DNA of 64,000 nt from Bog-473 sp963704355 (lineage in GTDB: Bacteria; Actinomycetota; Acidimicrobiia; Acidimicrobiales; RAAP-2), in the NCBI GenBank assembly GCA_963704355.1, contig OY969891.1, forward strand, positions 248,001 to 312,000, read 5' to 3'. Below the pieces are notes generated by a model. The model worked only from the letters and a program-made list of their open reading frames with translations. It was not told where the DNA came from and made no database searches. Of the stretch, positions 52,156 through 60,992 are shown in pieces. How positions within the stretch are numbered: position 1 is the first letter of the stretch; every line of letters begins with the position of its first letter. The position numbers and the translations under genes were made by a program.

Positions 52156-52859
52156 GATTTCGCCGAGTCGCCCCGCCACATCGGTTGGCGCACGCTGTCG
52201 TAGAGGACGTCACGGCGCTCACCGTTCAGCGCAGCGAAGACGTGGTCGCCCCAGCGTTCGGACCCGACCAACGGGTACGGCAACGTCTCCCGCGTGAACC
52301 AGCCCACGTCGCGGGTCTCGAGCGGATGGGGCGACAGCTCACCGCCCACGGCGCGGCAGTAGAAGAGCAGCGAGTAGAGGGGCACACGCGTAAAGCCGAG
52401 GCGAAGCCCGTCGAGCACGGCGATGAGGCGGACCGGCTCGGCAATGATGCCCGTCTCCTCCTCGACTTCCTTCACCACGACCTCGGCCGCCGAGTAGCCC
52501 ACGTCACACCACCCGGTCGGATAGAGCCAGATGCCCGAGTCCGCCCGCTGGATCAGCAGTAACTCACCCTTGTCGTTCCCGACCGCCGCACCAACGGCGA
52601 CCTTGGGGGTGACGTAACCCGGCACGCCCTTGCCGACTGAGTCCAGCCACTCCTGGACCAGGCCCGTGGCGTATTCGGAATCCGGCTCGCCGTCGGCCTG
52701 GGCGCGGATGTCCCCGGCCACCTTGAGGATCTCTTCGAAGCGTTCACGCTCGTACAGGCTCTCGGTGAACCCCAATCCGGTGCGGGCGATGGCCGAGAGC
52801 GCCTCGCTCCATCGAAGCAGCGTCTTGAGGGGGACGTCGCGGTCGTCGGTGGGGTCCAC
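52152..52859 (-). CDS. NUDIX hydrolase with N-terminal helical domain
   Basis: A 235-residue protein. About 65 residues of helical N-terminal domain (LKTLLRWSEALSAIARTGLG then YERERFEEILKVAGDI) precede a NUDIX domain. That N-terminal pattern is typical of the NUDIX_N family. The NUDIX box is GWCDVGYSAAEVVVKEVEEETG, with the first Gly region changed (usual GG). It hydrolyses nucleoside-diphosphate derivatives, perhaps NDP-sugars or damaged nucleotides. GTG 52859 follows a TAGCGT box by eight bases, fitting a leaderless start. It is coupled to a GNAT gene. Confidence 0.85.
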   Translation of the reverse strand: MDPTDDRDVPLKTLLRWSEALSAIARTGLGFTESLYERERFEEILKVAGDIRAQADGEPDSEYATGLVQEWLDSVGKGVPGYVTPKVAVGAAVGNDKGELLLIQRADSGIWLYPTGWCDVGYSAAEVVVKEVEEETGIIAEPVRLIAVLDGLRLGFTRVPLYSLLFYCRAVGGELSPHPLETRDVGWFTRETLPYPLVGSERWGDHVFAALNGERRDVLYDSVRQPMWRGDSAKS

Positions 52860-52867
52860 GGGCGGTG

Positions 52868-52873
52868 ACGCTA
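52868..52873 (-). promoter_or_regulatory. Candidate -10 box of the NUDIX-GNAT unit
   Basis: TAGCGT on the minus strand is eight bases before GTG 52859, with no ribosome-binding site. Confidence 0.35.
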
Positions 52874-52904
52874 CCGCGGTCGGTCCGCTGGGCCAGAATG
52901 GAGC

Positions 52905-53093
52905 ATGTCGGTCAACGAGGATTGCCGCCACTACGTGATGCGGACGACGGCTCGCGGGGAACGACTGGAACGTTGCAAGGTCGACGCCAACGAGCCCCTC
53001 CCGTTCGCCTGCCCGGACGGCTGCGTCTTCTACGAGCCCCGGAAGGTGTCCTCGGCCGGCTGGCACGTACCGCGCCGTCCTGACCAGGGCTGA
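52905..53093 (+). CDS. Small four-cysteine protein, 62 residues
   Basis: A small conserved-looking protein with four Cys: CRHYVM at 7, ERCKVD at 24, FACPDGC at 36 and 40. The CPDGC and RC spacing suggests a zinc or iron-sulfur knuckle. Related short actinobacterial proteins with 'PFACPDGC' come to mind but have no known function. GGAG lies just before the ATG. It is divergent from the NUDIX gene by 45 bases. Confidence 0.65.
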   Translation: MSVNEDCRHYVMRTTARGERLERCKVDANEPLPFACPDGCVFYEPRKVSSAGWHVPRRPDQG

Positions 53094-53184
53094 ACCACGA
53101 CGCCCAAGGCTGCTCAGCGGCCACAACTCCGAACGGGTCGGCGACCTGCACGTCCGGCCCGAAACTCTCAACAGACCGGTTGAT

Positions 53185-53278
53185 GGTTTCTGGAGACATC
53201 ACCGGAGGGTTTCTGGAGACATCACCGGAGGGTTTCTGGAGACGTCACCGGAGGGTTCCCGGAGACTCATCACCGGAG
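53185..53278. repeat. Four tandem copies of a 23-bp unit
   Basis: Unit GGTTTCTGGAGACATCACCGGAG is repeated at 53185-53207 and 53208-53230 exactly. It recurs at 53231-53253 with one change, and at 53254-53278 in a 25-base diverged form. It lies between the small Cys protein and the NIL gene 3' end in an otherwise empty gap. Confidence 0.9.
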
Positions 53279-53320
53279 GGTTCGGACCCGCCAGCCACGG
53301 AAGGCCTCCTCGAAAGGTGT

Positions 53321-53566
53321 TCAGCCCTCCAAGACGTCGCCCAGCAGGTCGACCGTGATCCCCTCTCCTCGCAGCCAGTCGAGTGCCGCCTCCACCTGGG
53401 CCGCTTCGCCGTCGATTTCGCAGAGGATCCAGCCCCGGTGCTCCTCGACGTCGGCCCGCCGGATGTTCGGCTCCACGTCGAACTGCCGCACCATGGTGGC
53501 CAGGACGGGTCTTCGAACCTCGGACTCAGGGAACGTCAGCCTCACCTTGACCCGGACCTCGCTCAC
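53321..53566 (-). CDS. Stand-alone NIL-domain protein
   Basis: An 81-residue ferredoxin-like domain: VKVRLTFPESEVRRPVLATM, then FDVEPNIRRADVEEHRGWIL and EAALDWLRGEGITVDLL. The NIL domain is normally the substrate-sensing tail of the MetN methionine ABC ATPase. It also occurs alone or in ferredoxins linked to sulfur metabolism. The GTG start overlaps the larE stop (GTGA), so it is made with larE, whose job is sulfur transfer. A role in sulfur handling is inferred. Confidence 0.85.
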   Translation of the reverse strand: MSEVRVKVRLTFPESEVRRPVLATMVRQFDVEPNIRRADVEEHRGWILCEIDGEAAQVEAALDWLRGEGITVDLLGDVLEG

Positions 53567-54429
53567 CGCACCTCTTCCCTGTCCAGATCCGCGTCGAGCA
53601 CACGGTTCAGGCTGCCCGAGCGGAAGCCCTCGAGGTCGAGCGCCACGAACGTGAAGCCGGCGGCGTGCACCGCGGCCACCACCTCGTCTCGTCGCTCGAC
53701 GACCGAGGCCAGCACGCCCGGCTCCACCTCCAGTCGGGCGGTGTCGCCGTGGTGGCGCACGCGCAGTTGTCCGAACCCGAGCGCCCGCAGCGCCGACTCC
53801 GCGGCCTCGATCTCGGACAGCCGGCCCAGGGTCACCGGCGTCCCGTAGGGCAACCGGGAGGCGAGGCAGGCCGCCGCCGGCTTGTCCCAGGTGCGCAGAC
53901 CGAGCGAGCGGGACCACCACCGGATGTCGTCCTTGGTGAAACCCGCCTCGACGAGCGGGAACCGCGCGCCGGCCGCCGCCGCGGCAGCCTGGCCGGGGCG
54001 GTGATCACCCAGGTCGCTCACGTTCACCCCGAGGACGACGGTGGCGTGCTCGGCGCCGGCCAGCGGGCCGAGTGCGTCCATCAGCGCCGTCTTGCAGTGG
54101 GCGCAGCGGTCGGGCCCGTTCTCCCGGTAGGCCGCGTCCTCCATCTCGTTCGTCGGCACGCCCACCCAGCGCAAATCCCACTCGCGGGCCAGCGACCGGC
54201 ACTCCCGTTCTTCCTCCCCCGCTAGCGACGGCGACAGCGCCGTCGCGCACAACACCGACGCACGGCCCAACGTGTCGTGGGCCACCTTGGCCAGCAAAGA
54301 GGAGTCGGCGCCGCCGCTGAAGGCCACGACGACCCTCTTCAGGCGATGCAGCTCGGCGCGCAGGTCGTCGAGCGACGCCGTCCCCGGCGACGCCGCCTTC
54401 TCGGTCGATCGCACGCCCGCTGCGCTCAT
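53563..54429 (-). CDS. larE: ATP-dependent sulfur transferase LarE
   Basis: A 288-residue PP-loop ATPase. SGGADSSLLAKVA at 38-50 is the ATP pyrophosphatase loop. NGPDRCAHCKTALM follows near 104-117, and WDKPAAACLASRLPYG at 181-196 carries Cys188. That Cys probably occupies the position of the cysteine that gives up its sulfur in Lactiplantibacillus LarE (Cys176 there); some LarEs use an iron-sulfur cluster instead. LarE makes the two thiocarboxylates of the nickel-pincer nucleotide from the LarB product. The start overlaps the hemQ stop (ATGA). larB and larC are about 10 kb away. Confidence 0.9.
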   Translation of the reverse strand: MSAAGVRSTEKAASPGTASLDDLRAELHRLKRVVVAFSGGADSSLLAKVAHDTLGRASVLCATALSPSLAGEEERECRSLAREWDLRWVGVPTNEMEDAAYRENGPDRCAHCKTALMDALGPLAGAEHATVVLGVNVSDLGDHRPGQAAAAAAGARFPLVEAGFTKDDIRWWSRSLGLRTWDKPAAACLASRLPYGTPVTLGRLSEIEAAESALRALGFGQLRVRHHGDTARLEVEPGVLASVVERRDEVVAAVHAAGFTFVALDLEGFRSGSLNRVLDADLDREEVR

Positions 54430-55100
54430 GCGCCGAGCACCGCGAGCACCTCGTCGAGGGTGCCGACCATGCCGGTGTAGAAGGGTCCGAACTCGGCGTA
54501 GAGCGCGGAGGCCTCGTCGAAGCGCATCTCGTAGACGCAATCCTTGAGGTCGTCGGGATGCACCCCGAAGAGCGTCACGCCCCACTCGTAGTCGTCGAGA
54601 CCGGTCGAGCCGGTGATGACCTGGAGGACGCGGCCGTGGAAGGTCCGGCCCACCTTGCCGTGTCCGAGCATCAGCTCTTTGCGGGCGTCGAACCCGAGCC
54701 CGTACCAGTTGTGCGTCTCGCCTCGCCGTTTGCTCATGGGATAGAAGCAGAAGGCCGCCTTGCCCTCCGGCGGCAGCTGGGGGAAGAGCCGGGCTTGTCG
54801 CAGCTCCTCAGGGACGCCGGCCGCATACTCCGAGACCTCGGTCAGCGAGACGTACGAGGCCTCCGCGGCCAGGCCGGCCGCCGTGACCTCCGTCTGGAGT
54901 CGACGCAGTCGCCAGACATCGGGGCCGAGCGCCACGAGGCCGAGGTCAGCCTTGTGGCCGAGCAAGGCGACGGGGACCACCTGGTACTCGTCCGCTTCCG
55001 CGGCGCTGACCGCCTTGCGCAGCGCGTTTGCGTCGAAATCGGGCCCCAGCCGGCAGAACAGGTGGAGGACGGCCCACCCGGTCGTCGGGGAGAGAACCAC
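54426..55100 (-). CDS. hemQ: Coproheme decarboxylase HemQ
   Basis: A 224-residue chlorite-dismutase-family protein of the HemQ type. Markers are GWAVLHLFCRLGP at the start and FYPMSKRRGETHNWYGLGF near 130. They are followed by RKELMLGHGKVGRTFHGRV with the heme-binding His. HemQ removes two propionate groups from coproheme to make protoheme, the last step of the Gram-positive heme route. I take GTG 55100, which follows TACACT by six bases (leaderless spacing); longer readings pass through a hairpin. First gene of hemQ-larE-NIL. Confidence 0.92.
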   Translation of the reverse strand: MVLSPTTGWAVLHLFCRLGPDFDANALRKAVSAAEADEYQVVPVALLGHKADLGLVALGPDVWRLRRLQTEVTAAGLAAEASYVSLTEVSEYAAGVPEELRQARLFPQLPPEGKAAFCFYPMSKRRGETHNWYGLGFDARKELMLGHGKVGRTFHGRVLQVITGSTGLDDYEWGVTLFGVHPDDLKDCVYEMRFDEASALYAEFGPFYTGMVGTLDEVLAVLGA

Positions 55101-55106
55101 GGGCTC

Positions 55107-55112
55107 AGTGTA
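55107..55112 (-). promoter_or_regulatory. Candidate -10 box of hemQ, leaderless spacing
   Basis: TACACT on the minus strand is six bases before GTG 55100. No ribosome-binding site is seen. It starts ten bases after a strong hairpin, so transcription would start just past the groEL-side terminator. Confidence 0.4.
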
Positions 55113-55121
55113 GAGAATGCG

Positions 55122-55153
55122 CAGTGCGCCCGGCCTTTCGGCCGGGCGCACTG
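55122..55153 (-). terminator. 14-bp stem, 4-base loop hairpin downstream of groEL
   Basis: CAGTGCGCCCGGCC (55122-55135) and GGCCGGGCGCACTG (55140-55153) are perfect inverted repeats around TTTC. It lies between the groEL stop and hemQ, all on the minus strand. No T-run follows, which is common for actinobacterial terminators. It should end the groEL transcript. Confidence 0.75.
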
Positions 55154-55330
55154 GTCAGCCTCGGGTTGGGGGTGAGGCGAAGGTCAGTGTCACACCGTGC
55201 TGTTGCAACGCTGTGGCATCCGGGTGACATCACTGCCGTCACCGACAGCACGCCCCGACGGTGCCACCGGGTCCGGCTTGGCGCCCCGACCCGGGTCGGA
55301 ACCGATTCAGCCGGAGCCCGGTGTATGGGT

Positions 55331-56947
<1,617 letters not shown>

Positions 56948-56976
56948 CTGGTTCTATGCCTCCGTCAGCAGTCTCG

Positions 56977-57003
56977 TTAGCACTCTCGTCACGTGAGTGC
57001 CAA
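56977..57003. promoter_or_regulatory. CIRCE operator (HrcA site)
   Basis: TTAGCACTC (56977-56985), nine spacer bases, then GAGTGCCAA (56995-57003) matches TTAGCACTC-N9-GAGTGCTAA with one mismatch. It lies 30 bases before the groEL start. HrcA binds this site and releases it on heat shock. Confidence 0.93.
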
Positions 57004-57092
57004 TACAACCACTCTACGGCGCCGGGCGCAAGGGCGACGCGGTCAGCGGTCAGGAGGCGCCGGAGGCGAGCCGCCGCGCGAGCCTGCCGGCC

Positions 57093-57368
57093 TCAGCCGC
57101 CGGCGACGGCGGGGACGATCGAGAGCGTCTGGCCGTCGGCGACCGGCGTCGCCAGGCCGTCGAGGAAGCGGACGTCCTCGTCGGCCAGGAACACGTTGAC
57201 GAAGCGGCGCAGGTTGCCCGCCTCGTCGAAGAGGCGGTCGGCCAGGCCCGGATGGGCGGCGTCGAGGGCCTTGAGGACCTCGCCCACCGAGGCCCCCTCG
57301 ATCTGGACCTCGCCGGCGCCGCCGGTCAAGGTGCGCAGCTGGGTTGGGATGCGGACGGTCACGCTCAT
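57093..57368 (-). CDS. MoaD/ThiS-like ubiquitin-fold sulfur carrier
   Basis: A 91-residue beta-grasp protein ending VPAVAGG, the C-terminal GlyGly that is adenylated and thiocarboxylated in ThiS, MoaD and CysO. SVTVRIPTQLRTLTGGAGEV begins the fold, and VNVFLADEDVRFLDGLATPV is the core. It may carry sulfur for cysteine, homocysteine or molybdopterin synthesis. ATG 57368 overlaps the thrC stop (ATGA), so it is made with threonine synthase. In mycobacteria CysO is encoded near mec and cysM, not thrC, so the exact role is open. Confidence 0.85.
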   Translation of the reverse strand: MSVTVRIPTQLRTLTGGAGEVQIEGASVGEVLKALDAAHPGLADRLFDEAGNLRRFVNVFLADEDVRFLDGLATPVADGQTLSIVPAVAGG

Positions 57369-58624
57369 CGGGCGGGGGCCTCCTCGTCGAAGTCGAGGGC
57401 GGCGTCGAAGGCCGCCAGGGTGGGTGCGATGGTCGCCGACGGCCCGCTCCGCACGGTCCCGGTCAAGGCCTCGACCGTCTTGAGCCCATGGCCGGTGACC
57501 AGGGCCACCACCCGCTCGTCGGGCCGGATGGCGCCGGAGGCGGCCAGCTTGCACAGCGTGGCGATGGTGACCCCTCCGGCGGTCTCGGCGAAGATGCCCT
57601 CGGTGCGGGCCAACAGGCCGATGGCCTCGATGACCTCGTCGTCGGTCACCGCGGCGCAGGACCCGCCCGAGTTGCGCATGACCTCGAGCGCGTACCAGCC
57701 GTCGGCCGGGTTGCCGATGGCGAGCGACTTGGCGATCGTCTTGGGCTTGACCGGCCGGATGGCGTCGGTGCCCTGCAAGAAGGCAGTGGCGACGGGCGAG
57801 CAGCCCTCGGCCTGGGCGCCCGAAACCCGGACGGCCGGTTCTTCGGGCAGGAGCCCCACCTTGCCCAGCTCGGCGAACCCCTTCGCCACCTTGGTCAGCT
57901 GGCTGCCCGAGCCGATAGGCACGACGACGTGGTCGGGCGCCTGCCAGCCCAGCTGCTCGGCGATCTCGAAGGCCAGCGTCTTGGAGCCTTCGGAGTAGTA
58001 CGTGCGGACGTTGACGTTGACGAAGGCCCAGCTCGGGCGCTCGCTGGTCAGCTCGGCACACAAGCGGTTCACGTCGTCGTAGGTCCCCTCGACGGCGATG
58101 ACCGTCCCACCGTAGACCGAGGTCATCGTGACCTTGGCCGCCTCGAGGTCGTGGGGGATCAGGACAACGGAGTCCATCCCGGCCCGGGCGGCGTGCGCCG
58201 CCACCGAGTTGGCCAGGTTGCCGGTGGACGCGCAGGCGGCCACCTTGAAGCCCAGCTGGCGGGCCTTGGTGAGGGCGACGGAGACGACCCGGTCCTTGAA
58301 CGAACCGGTGGGGTTGGCGGTGTCGTCCTTGATCCACAATTCGCCGAGCCCGAGCTCGGCGGCGAGGCGGTCGGCGCGCACGAGCGGCGTGAAACCGGCG
58401 CCCAGGTCGACGGGCGCGTCGTCGACGACGGGGAGCAGGTCGCGATAGCGCCAGATGGTGCGGGGACCGGCCTCGATGCGCGCCCGGGTGACTGTCGCCG
58501 CGATCCGCTCGTAGTCGTAGGCCACCTCGAGCGGCCCGAAGCAGTAGTCGCAGACGTGCAGCGCCTCGGCGGGGAAGGCGCGCTGGCACTCACGACAGCG
58601 CAGCCCAGTGACGAAATCGACCAT
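57365..58624 (-). CDS. thrC: Threonine synthase
   Basis: A 419-residue fold-type II PLP enzyme. An N-terminal zinc ribbon has CRECQRAFPAEALHVCDYC. PLP lysine is in TANPTGSFKDRVV near 105, and the PLP-phosphate loop is PIGSGSQLT near 248. Threonine synthase turns O-phosphohomoserine into threonine. The zinc ribbon and length fit the class II family of actinobacteria. Some zinc-ribbon paralogs act on other phospho-substrates, so activity with the coupled sulfur carrier cannot be excluded. ATG 58624 is used. Confidence 0.9.
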   Translation of the reverse strand: MVDFVTGLRCRECQRAFPAEALHVCDYCFGPLEVAYDYERIAATVTRARIEAGPRTIWRYRDLLPVVDDAPVDLGAGFTPLVRADRLAAELGLGELWIKDDTANPTGSFKDRVVSVALTKARQLGFKVAACASTGNLANSVAAHAARAGMDSVVLIPHDLEAAKVTMTSVYGGTVIAVEGTYDDVNRLCAELTSERPSWAFVNVNVRTYYSEGSKTLAFEIAEQLGWQAPDHVVVPIGSGSQLTKVAKGFAELGKVGLLPEEPAVRVSGAQAEGCSPVATAFLQGTDAIRPVKPKTIAKSLAIGNPADGWYALEVMRNSGGSCAAVTDDEVIEAIGLLARTEGIFAETAGGVTIATLCKLAASGAIRPDERVVALVTGHGLKTVEALTGTVRSGPSATIAPTLAAFDAALDFDEEAPAR

Positions 58625-58791
58625 AGGTCCTCCTCATCGATCGGGCATTGGCACCAGGTGCCCCGTGTCCGGGAAAGCACTGGTTGCCGCGACATCAACG
58701 GGCCCGTCCCTCAGTCGCTCTGGATGATGGCCACCATGGTAGCCCCCCCGGGGCCGCCACCTCAACGCACCACGGCTGCTTGAATCGTGGC

Positions 58792-59586
58792 GTGGCTCGT
58801 ACCTACCACCACGGGGATTTCCCCCTCGGGACGGTCCTGGAGGCCAAGGCCCGCACGGGACGGTCCGTGTCGGTGTGCATCCCCGCCCGCGACGAGGCGT
58901 CGACGGTGGGCTCGGTCGTGCGGGCGGTCGTCCAGCCGTTCCTGAGCGGCCACGGCGGCAACGGCCTGGTGGACGAGGTGATCGTGATCGACGACGGGTC
59001 GCTCGACGACACCGCCGAGCAGGCCCGCGGCGCCGGGGCGCAAGTGGTCGCCGGTCCGGGCGGCGCCGGCGGCAAGGGCCAGGCCATGGCGGTCGCGCTC
59101 GACGCCGCTGCGGGCGAGGTGATCGCGTATCTCGACGCCGACGTGGCCAACACGACGCCGGCCTTCGTGAGCGGGCTGCTCGGCCCGCTGCTCATCCGCG
59201 ACGACGTCGCCCTGGTCAAGGGCTTCTACACCCGTCCCCTGCACGGGGAGCCCACCGGGGGCGGCCGGGTCACCGAACTGGTGGCGCGCCCGGTGCTGGA
59301 GTTGCTGTTCCCCGAGCTCTCCGACGTGCGCCAGCCGCTGGCGGGAGAGACGGCGGGCCATCGCTGGGTGTTCGAGAAGCTGGGGTTCGCCGACGGCTAC
59401 GGCGTCGAGCTCGGTCTGCTCATCGACGTGGCCCAGCATCTCGGCGCCGACCGCCTGGCCCAGGTCGACCTGGGCGAGCGGATCCACCGCAACCGGCCGC
59501 TCCACGAGCTGCGCCCGCAGGCGGTCGACGTGCTGCGGGCCGCCCTCGAGCGCACCCCGATCTCCTCGATCCCGCGGCCGGCGTGA
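58792..59586 (+). CDS. gpgS: Glucosyl-3-phosphoglycerate synthase
   Basis: A 264-residue GT81 glycosyltransferase without a membrane segment. SVCIPARDEASTVGSVVRAV begins the GT-A fold, GPGGAGGKGQAMAVALDAA contacts the nucleotide, and LDADVANTTP is the D-x-D-like site. VKGFYTRPLHGEP and GGGRVTELVARPVLELLFPE complete the GpgS pattern, and GYGVELGLLID is present. It moves glucose from NDP-glucose to 3-phosphoglycerate, the first step to methylglucose lipopolysaccharide or glucosylglycerate. GTG 58792 gives a normal length. The stop overlaps the next start (GTGA). Confidence 0.9.
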   Translation: MARTYHHGDFPLGTVLEAKARTGRSVSVCIPARDEASTVGSVVRAVVQPFLSGHGGNGLVDEVIVIDDGSLDDTAEQARGAGAQVVAGPGGAGGKGQAMAVALDAAAGEVIAYLDADVANTTPAFVSGLLGPLLIRDDVALVKGFYTRPLHGEPTGGGRVTELVARPVLELLFPELSDVRQPLAGETAGHRWVFEKLGFADGYGVELGLLIDVAQHLGADRLAQVDLGERIHRNRPLHELRPQAVDVLRAALERTPISSIPRPA

Positions 59587-60992
59587 ACCGGACGATCGTC
59601 GTCTCCAACCGAGGCCCGCTCACCTTCCGCGCCGGCCCCGACGGCGAGCTGGTCCCGGTGCCCGCGGGCGGCGGGCTGGCGTCGTCACTGCACCGGCTCC
59701 TCGAGGGGACCGGGACGACGTGGGCCTCGGTGACGATGGGGGCGGCGGACCGCGAGGCGGTCGCCGAAGGGCTCATGCACCTCGACGGGCTCGACCTGGT
59801 CCCCGTCGAGGTGGACGACGAGACGTACCGGCAGGCCTACGACGTCGTAGCCAACACGACCTTGTGGTACGTCCACCACCACCTCTTCGACCTGCCGCAC
59901 CGGCCCCGCTTCGACCGGGTGTGGCGGACGGCGTGGGACGGCTACGGGGCGTACAACCGCGCCATGGCCGACGCCGTCGCGGCGCGGGCCGGCGAGGGCG
60001 ACGTCGTGCTCGTGCAGGACTACCACTTCTCGCTGCTCGGGCGGCTGCTGGCCGAGCGCCGGCCGGACCTGCGCTCGGTGCACTTCCTGCACACGCCGTT
60101 CGCCGACCCGGCCATGTTCGGCGTGCTGCCCGACGACGTGGCGGCCGAGGTGCTCGACGGCATGGCCGGCTATGGCGCCTGCGGCTTCCACTGCCACCAG
60201 TGGGAGGCCGACTTCCTCGCCTGCTACGCCGCGGCCGGGCGCGCCGCACCGCCGACGTTCGTGGCGCCGCTCGGGCCCGACGCCGACGTCCTCGAGGCCG
60301 AGGCGGCGTCGCCGGCGTGCGCGGCCGCCGCGACGGCGCTGCGGTCCGAGGTGGGCGGGCGCCGCATTGTGGCGCGGACGGACCGCATGGAGCCCTCGAA
60401 GAACATCGTGCGCGGGATGCTCGCGTTCGAAGAGCTCCTCGGCGCGCACCCGGAGTGGCGCGGCGAGGTGGTGCACGTCGCGTTCGCGTATCCGTCGCGG
60501 CAGGGGCTGGCCGAGTATCTCGCCTACGGCGCCGACGTGGTGCACACGGCCGAGCGGATCAACCACGCCTTCGCCGGCGCCGCGACGTCGAGGGGTGGGG
60601 GTCGCGGCGCGTGGACGCCGATCGTGCTGTCGGTCGAGGACGACCGCGCCCGTTCGCTCGCTGCGCTGCAGCTGTCCGACGCGCTGTTGGTGAACCCGGT
60701 GCGCGACGGGCTCAACCTGGTGGCCAAGGAGGGCCCGCTCCTCAACACGTCCGACGGGGTGCTGGTGCTCTCGCGCCAGGCCGGGGCGTGGGAGGAGCTG
60801 TCCCTCGACGGCCGCGGCGCGCTCGGGGTCAACCCCTTCGACGTGTCCGCCACGGCCGAGGCGCTGCACACCGCGCTCTCCATGGCGCCGGCAGCGCGGG
60901 CCGAGCGGGCCGCCGCGCTGCGGGCAGCGGTGCGGGCGCGCACCTCGGCCGACTGGTGGGCGGACCAGCTGGCCGCCGCCGATCAGGCCTGA
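59583..60992 (+). CDS. GT20 glycosyltransferase, trehalose-6-phosphate-synthase-like
   Basis: A 469-residue GT-B enzyme of the OtsA family. Early pieces are VVSNRGPLTFRAGPDGELV and GGGLASSLHRLL. HFLHTPFADPAMF follows near 181, and RTDRMEPSKNIVRGMLAFEE is the second-domain donor site. LLVNPVRDGLNLVAKEG is the C-terminal sugar-phosphate region. OtsA joins glucose from NDP-glucose to glucose-6-phosphate. The R-x-D-R-M-E-P segment and N-V-R-D-G-L-N-L-V are close to canonical. GTG 59583 overlaps gpgS. Its likely partner phosphatase is the convergent gene at 60983. A glucosylglycerol-phosphate or related product is possible. Confidence 0.8.
   Translation: MNRTIVVSNRGPLTFRAGPDGELVPVPAGGGLASSLHRLLEGTGTTWASVTMGAADREAVAEGLMHLDGLDLVPVEVDDETYRQAYDVVANTTLWYVHHHLFDLPHRPRFDRVWRTAWDGYGAYNRAMADAVAARAGEGDVVLVQDYHFSLLGRLLAERRPDLRSVHFLHTPFADPAMFGVLPDDVAAEVLDGMAGYGACGFHCHQWEADFLACYAAAGRAAPPTFVAPLGPDADVLEAEAASPACAAAATALRSEVGGRRIVARTDRMEPSKNIVRGMLAFEELLGAHPEWRGEVVHVAFAYPSRQGLAEYLAYGADVVHTAERINHAFAGAATSRGGGRGAWTPIVLSVEDDRARSLAALQLSDALLVNPVRDGLNLVAKEGPLLNTSDGVLVLSRQAGAWEELSLDGRGALGVNPFDVSATAEALHTALSMAPAARAERAAALRAAVRARTSADWWADQLAAADQA

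Noticed and set aside
53185..53278. A CRISPR array reading of the 23-bp repeats
   Set aside because: Units are directly adjacent with no spacers, and no cas genes are near.
55286..55299. 14-base palindrome CCGACCCGGGTCGG downstream of groEL as a second terminator
   Set aside because: It has no loop bases, so it would make a poor hairpin; the stem-loop at 55122-55153 is better.
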